Positions 50,932 to 51,222 of a stretch of DNA of 51,222 nt are shown here, piece after piece. The stretch's first letter is position 1. Every line of letters begins with the position of its first letter. The DNA lies in NCBI GenBank assembly GCA_016184365.1, contig JACPCW010000087.1, forward strand, positions 1 through 51,222. The letters are read 5' to 3'. A program made the position numbers and the translations under genes. Under the pieces are notes generated by a model, which was given only the letters and a program-made list of their open reading frames with translations, made no database searches and was not told where the DNA came from. This DNA comes from Candidatus Rokuibacteriota bacterium (GTDB lineage: Bacteria > Methylomirabilota > Methylomirabilia > Rokubacteriales > CSP1-6).

Positions 50932-51222
50932 GCGCCCGTGAGCCGCGCGCGGCTCCGCAGCGTCGGACCGCCGTTGCCGAGCCGTTTCACCTGCATCGGC
51001 TGTCCCTTTCCGCAGTTCGGGATGGGGTAGAGGCGGAAGTCGTCGCCGACCGCGTCGACGTTCATCAGGAAGTCCCGGCTGTCGGCCTCGATGCCGCCGT
51101 CGCGATACAGCCGGCCGAGCCGCCCGTGCTCGATCTCGTAGACCTTGCGCGCCGAGATGCGGAAGTTCTCGCGGCTCTCGGCGATGGACGGCGTGCGGTG
51201 CCCCGCGAGATACCAGCCGTGC
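50928..51222 (-). CDS. Second TldD-like metalloprotease, C-terminal part
   Basis: Last 97 residues only; the gene runs off the window. Features: GHRTPSIAESRENFRISARK, YRDGGIEADSRDFLMNVDAV, and the TldD end motif NCGKGQPMQVKRLG. The HExxxH motif would lie outside. First visible gene of the operon tldD, Sec-rhodanese, tldE, transketolase halves. Confidence 0.8.
   Translation of the reverse strand, partial: HGWYLAGHRTPSIAESRENFRISARKVYEIEHGRLGRLYRDGGIEADSRDFLMNVDAVGDDFRLYPIPNCGKGQPMQVKRLGNGGPTLRSRARLTGA

Noticed and set aside
1..51222. tRNA, rRNA, phage or insertion-sequence genes
   Set aside because: None was recognisable on either strand by reading; no transposase or integrase motif and no tRNA-like T-arm was noticed.

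Overview
This is a GC-rich bacterial chromosome segment (well over 60% G+C by eye). It is densely packed, with many ATGA, GTGA or TGATG overlaps between co-directional genes. The gene mix suggests an environmental heterotroph: futalosine-pathway menaquinone synthesis, a DctQM/TakP TRAP transporter, a TctBA transporter, thiamine synthesis under a TPP riboswitch, QueG, UppP, two TldD/TldE pairs, a split transketolase and two candidate selenoproteins. My best guess is the Rokubacteria/NC10 (Methylomirabilota) neighbourhood. That is inference from gene content and composition only; no rRNA or ribosomal marker gene is present.

Layout. 0.1-2.4 kb (-): MqnE and MqnC fused in one frame through a repeat element. 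2.5-5.6 kb: TRAP permeases (+) converging on a TakP-like binding protein (-). 5.7-12 kb (+): two MaoC-like hotdog proteins, a c-di-GMP riboswitch with a receiver protein, a serine hydrolase, an IlvD/Edd dehydratase, a methyltransferase and QueG. 11.85-12.36 kb (-): an OsmC-family gene whose in-frame TGA sits where the family has its reactive Cys, followed by a SECIS-like hairpin. 12.4-18.6 kb (+): tctB, tctA, a tctC remnant, peptide deformylase, a receiver-like protein, a ferritin-like protein, a SirB1 protein, an M48 lipoprotein and a racemase pseudogene. 18.6-19.7 kb (-): mutY and a NUDIX protein in overlapping frames. 19.7-38 kb: ygfZ, a DUF255 protein, a DUF4197 protein, a radical-SAM remnant, TPP riboswitch-thiSGE, an M20 amidohydrolase, a BtuF-like protein, tldD-tldE-tatD, an alpha/beta hydrolase, an orphan, two hybrid kinases and uppP. 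38-43.7 kb (+): a CinA-like protein, a GT39 glycosyltransferase, a methyltransferase, a GT2 and a DUF2079 protein, together an envelope-glycan cluster. 43.7-47 kb: SnoaL-like and Rieske proteins (-), divergent from an ABC exporter and a NicO/UreH-type permease (+). 47-51.2 kb (-): a second tldD (cut by the window edge), a rhodanese with in-frame TGA at its catalytic Cys position, a second tldE and split transketolase.

Cross-cutting signals. (1) Two genes carry in-frame TGA codons at catalytic Cys positions, each followed by a SECIS-like hairpin, so Sec incorporation is likely. (2) A modular two-hairpin repeat (conserved GGGGGCC-N7-GGCCCCC hairpin plus a variable hairpin) occurs about eight times. 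It lies between convergent genes, directly before start codons and inside coding sequence, where it links MqnE to MqnC and forms the tail of a hydrolase. (3) Many lead genes have a TANNNT box only 6-10 nt before the start codon, which suggests leaderless mRNAs. One pair of divergent genes shares a palindromic box with 7 nt to each start codon. (4) A sigma-54-like promoter precedes the c-di-GMP riboswitch.
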